Below, piece after piece: positions 5,551 to 7,634 of a stretch of 7,634 nt of DNA. Source of the DNA: an uncultured Clostridia bacterium (lineage in GTDB: Bacteria; Bacillota_A; Clostridia; Christensenellales; CAG-138); NCBI GenBank assembly GCA_946539625.1, contig CAMNHT010000058.1:1-7634 (forward strand), written 5' to 3'. Below the pieces are notes generated by a model. The model saw nothing but the letters and a program-made list of their open reading frames with translations, did not search any database and was not told where the DNA came from. The translations under genes were made by a program, and so were the position numbers. The first letter of the stretch is position 1; every line of letters starts with the position of its first letter.

Positions 5551-5655
5551 AGCATCGACAAATAGGTGCCTTTTGAGTCAAAAGTGCCCTCCCTGCCAAA
5601 CAAAAACGGGAATTGTTCACCTGCGTACCTGATGAAAATCTCCCCCGCGGCCATC

Positions 5656-5684
5656 AAAAAAGTCCCTGAATCAGGGGACTTTTT
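5656..5684 (-). terminator. Bidirectional intrinsic terminator ending the importer operon
   Basis: GTCCC (5662-5666) pairs with GGGAC (5675-5679, with one extra G at 5674), flanked by six A on the left and five T on the right, so it works on both strands. On the minus strand it closes the importer operon about 20 bp after the ATPase stop at 5705. Confidence 0.88.
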
Positions 5685-5704
5685 GCGTAAGCATAATTAT
5701 TTCC

Positions 5705-6472
5705 CTATTCAGTTTCCTGCTGCCATTGCGCAAGCAACATGCGCATCCACGCCGCGACATCCATGTCGTAAACAGAGTTCAGCATCTGTGAGCGCATTAC
5801 GTCGCCTGTGTCGCCGTATGCCGCCGCTTTGCCGTGATGCAGCAAAAGCGTCTGCGTTCCGTACGCTCTGGCAAGCGACAGATCGTGTACGACGGAAACG
5901 ACGGCTCTTCCCGGCGTCTTCAACCAGTCGGAAATCAAAGAGAAAATGTGCTTCTGATAGACAAGATCCAGATGGTTGGTCGGTTCGTCGAGCAGCAGCA
6001 ACCGGGGGCTTTGCGCAAACACCTGCGCCAGAAACGTCCTCTGCAGTTCCCCGCCGGACAGCGTCAGAACCGATTGACGGCGCAGCGCGGTCAGTCCCGT
6101 GCGTTCGAGCGCTTCCTCCACCGCCGCCTCATCCTCCGCCTTATGCGCGGAGAACAGTCCGCCCCGATGCGCATATCTGCCGAGACGTACGACTTCTTCC
6201 ACGGAGAACGCATAGCCGACGTAATGGTTCTGCGACAGGACGCCGATCGAGCGTGCGCGCGATGCCGCGTCCGTCTTTTTAAGATCCTTTCCTTCGAACC
6301 GGATAGTTCCCGCATACGGTACGCCCTGTGAAACGGCGTTCAAGATCGTCGATTTGCCGGCGCCGTTCGGTCCGACGATCATCAGCCACTGCCCTTCCGA
6401 GACCGAAAAGGAGAGATCGTCCACGGCGGTAAACGATCCGAATCGAACCGAAAGATGTTCAACCGTCAGCAT
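5705..6472 (-). CDS. ABC importer ATPase, iron-siderophore/cobalamin type
   Basis: A 255-residue ATPase of the FecE/FhuC/BtuD class that powers uptake of iron-siderophore, haem or cobalamin from the cytoplasmic face. All nucleotide-site motifs are present: Walker A GPNGAGKST (34-42), Q-loop Q81, signature LSGGE (138-142), Walker B LLLLDEP (158-164), D-loop NHLDL and switch His196. The segment after the signature (LQRTFLAQVFAQSPRLLLLD) is typical of this class. ATG 6472 lies 3 nt after the permease stop. Its ribosome site GGAGGT (6483-6478) overlaps the permease's last codons, so the two are translated together. Length is normal. The C-terminal tail (VAAWMRMLLAQWQQETE) is less conserved. The substrate cannot be told from the ATPase. 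Confidence 0.95.
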   Translation of the reverse strand: MLTVEHLSVRFGSFTAVDDLSFSVSEGQWLMIVGPNGAGKSTILNAVSQGVPYAGTIRFEGKDLKKTDAASRARSIGVLSQNHYVGYAFSVEEVVRLGRYAHRGGLFSAHKAEDEAAVEEALERTGLTALRRQSVLTLSGGELQRTFLAQVFAQSPRLLLLDEPTNHLDLVYQKHIFSLISDWLKTPGRAVVSVVHDLSLARAYGTQTLLLHHGKAAAYGDTGDVMRSQMLNSVYDMDVAAWMRMLLAQWQQETE

Positions 6473-6475
6473 AGC

Positions 6476-7510
6476 TTACCTCCGTCTCGACCGATAATAG
6501 ATGCATACGAACACGATTGCGCCGACAATGCTCGTCACGACGCCGATCGGAAGTTCGCGCGGATTCAAAAGCGTCCGTGCGACGAGATCCGCCAGCATCA
6601 GAAAAACGGCGCCGGAGAACATCGATGCGGGCAGCAGACGCTTGTGGTTCGGTCCCACGATCATGCGTACCATGTGAGGCGTGACAAGCCCCACAAACCC
6701 GATCGTGCCGCCGATCGACACGCACACGCCGATCAGGCACGAAACCGTAATCAGCACGACAAGCCGGACGCGGCGCACATTGACGCCGATCTCGCGTGCA
6801 TTGTCTTCACCAACGGCAAATGCGTTCAGTTCACGCGCGTTCAGCAGCAGAACGGTTCCGCATATCAGCAGCGTAACCGCAAGTACCGCAGCGTTGCGAT
6901 AGCTTGCGCCCTGCAAACTGCCCATCATCCAGAACGTGATGCTCTTGATGTGATCGGACGCAAAGGTGATGATGATGCTCATGATGCTCGACGCGAACAT
7001 CGAAAAGATGACGCCGATCAGGATGATTGTGTTGGTCGAAAGTGAGCAGTCGAGGCGGTAGGCAAGCCCCAATATGATCAGCAGCGACAGGAGCGCGAAC
7101 AGGATCGCCATCACCATCGTACCGGCGAACGGCAGCTTCGGAAAGGTGATGCCGAACGCGATCGCGATGACGGCGCCGAGAGACGCGCCAGACGAAACGC
7201 CGAGCGTGGAACCGTCCGCCAACGGGTTCTTGAGAAGCCCCTGCATGGCGGCGCCCGCAAGCGCCAGCGATGCGCCGACCAGTGCCACGCACAGCACGCG
7301 CGGCAGGCGGACCGGAACGATCACGGATCGGGCGAGCTTCAGTGCTTCCGCAGACGGAACGCCGTGTACTGCGTCTGTGATGACGCGCAGCGTCTCCTTC
7401 AGCGGGATCCCAACGCTTCCGAATGAAACGCATGCAAAGAACACGCACAGGGTCACCAGTGCGAAAACCGCATACATCCATCCGTGAAAATGCTCGCCGA
7501 TCCGTTTCAT
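6476..7510 (-). CDS. FecCD-family ABC importer permease
   Basis: A 344-residue integral membrane permease, the usual FecCD/BtuC length, with about ten hydrophobic segments starting at residues 12-30. Family signatures are visible in order: R-L-P-R (68-71), NPLADGSTLGVSSGA (95-109), FWMMGSL (193-199), the cytoplasmic ATPase-contact region GEDNAREIG (234-242), GGTIGFVGLVTPH (267-279) and ELPIGVVTSIVGAIVF (319-334). In the last motif many relatives have Pro (G-x-P-F-F) where this protein has Ile-Val. A homodimer of this protein would form the channel. The start at 7510 is the first ATG after an in-frame TGA. Its ribosome site (AAAGGA, about 15 nt upstream) is weak. It lies 24 bp downstream of the binding-protein stop. 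Confidence 0.95.
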   Translation of the reverse strand: MKRIGEHFHGWMYAVFALVTLCVFFACVSFGSVGIPLKETLRVITDAVHGVPSAEALKLARSVIVPVRLPRVLCVALVGASLALAGAAMQGLLKNPLADGSTLGVSSGASLGAVIAIAFGITFPKLPFAGTMVMAILFALLSLLIILGLAYRLDCSLSTNTIILIGVIFSMFASSIMSIIITFASDHIKSITFWMMGSLQGASYRNAAVLAVTLLICGTVLLLNARELNAFAVGEDNAREIGVNVRRVRLVVLITVSCLIGVCVSIGGTIGFVGLVTPHMVRMIVGPNHKRLLPASMFSGAVFLMLADLVARTLLNPRELPIGVVTSIVGAIVFVCIYYRSRRR

Positions 7511-7534
7511 GTTTCAGCTATGTATATCCTTTGG

Positions 7535-7634
7535 TTATGCGGCAGGTGCAAGCGCGATTGCCGCTTCAATCTCCATAACGAAATCATACAGCATTTTCGC
7601 GCCGTCCGCAAGACGCGGAATGGGACGGGAAAGC
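7535..7634 (-). CDS. C-terminus of ABC importer substrate-binding protein (partial)
   Basis: Only the last 32 codons and the stop (7535-7537) are inside the window. They read LSRPIPRLADGAKMLYDFVM and end ALAPAA. The pattern R-P-x-P-R-L-x-D-G followed by an amphipathic helix is the characteristic end of BtuF/FecB-type periplasmic-binding-fold proteins, which bind iron-siderophore, haem or cobalamin outside the cell and deliver it to the permease. Position directly before a FecCD permease and its ATPase, in the usual gene order, supports this. The ligand cannot be judged from this fragment. Confidence 0.8.
   Translation of the reverse strand, partial: LSRPIPRLADGAKMLYDFVMEIEAAIALAPAA

Noticed and set aside
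5571..5653. A second tRNA gene before the terminator at 5656
   Set aside because: The CCCCCGCGGCCA end looks tRNA-like, but there is no GGTTCRA T-arm and no cloverleaf upstream.
5705..6331. Long plus-strand frames opposite the ATPase
   Set aside because: They are Arg/Pro-rich antisense shadows of a clear ABC ATPase.

Overview
The window looks like a chromosomal segment of a spore-forming, probably gut-associated member of the Clostridia (Bacillota). The basis is a CotF-type spore coat gene, a TipA-type MerR regulator, TTGACA/TATAAT-style promoters, strong GGAGG ribosome sites, compact intrinsic terminators and fairly GC-rich coding regions separated by AT-rich spacers. The species cannot be named from the sequence alone.

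Layout, left to right. (1) Positions 2-1960 (+) hold the 3' part of a large protein with three lipocalin-like repeats and an unrecognised C-terminal region. An intrinsic terminator follows. (2) Positions 2040-2492 (+) encode a ferritin-like CotF-family spore coat protein with its own terminator. (3) Positions 2493-2855 are a convergent spacer with a REP/MITE-like element built from four 17-bp units and inverted ends. (4) Positions 2856-3587 (-) encode a MerR/TipA-type drug-sensing regulator, read from a MerR-type promoter with a 19-bp spacer. (5) Positions 3679-3977 hold two full copies and one partial copy of a 137-bp tandem repeat. It abuts the near-consensus promoter of an initiator tRNA gene (tRNA-fMet, 4021-4096), which is followed by a terminator. 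(6) Positions 4097-5700 are an AT-rich, gene-poor stretch. It holds clustered 11-bp TTTGACGACAC repeats, a small possible ORF, a hairpin, and a toxin-antitoxin operon on the minus strand. The DUF4160-type toxin is broken by two separate lesions, while the DUF2442-XRE antitoxin is intact. The promoter of this operon carries a GGGATATATCCC palindrome between -35 and -10. (7) Positions 5705-7634 (-) hold the end of an iron-siderophore/cobalamin-type ABC importer operon: binding protein (C-terminus only), FecCD permease and ATPase, closed by a bidirectional terminator.

How it fits together. The importer genes form one transcription unit (binding protein, permease, ATPase) with tight spacing. The MerR gene is probably autoregulated. 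The stretch between the tRNA 3' end and the importer terminator is the most unusual part. It has an iteron-like array directly downstream of a tRNA, a decayed toxin-antitoxin cassette, and at its right edge a sequence resembling the tRNA 3' end plus terminator. I read it, as inference only, as the worn remnant of a small element integrated at the tRNA-fMet gene. No integrase is present. I found no clearly new multi-gene system; the best leads are the repeat arrays around the tRNA and the asymmetrically decayed toxin-antitoxin pair.
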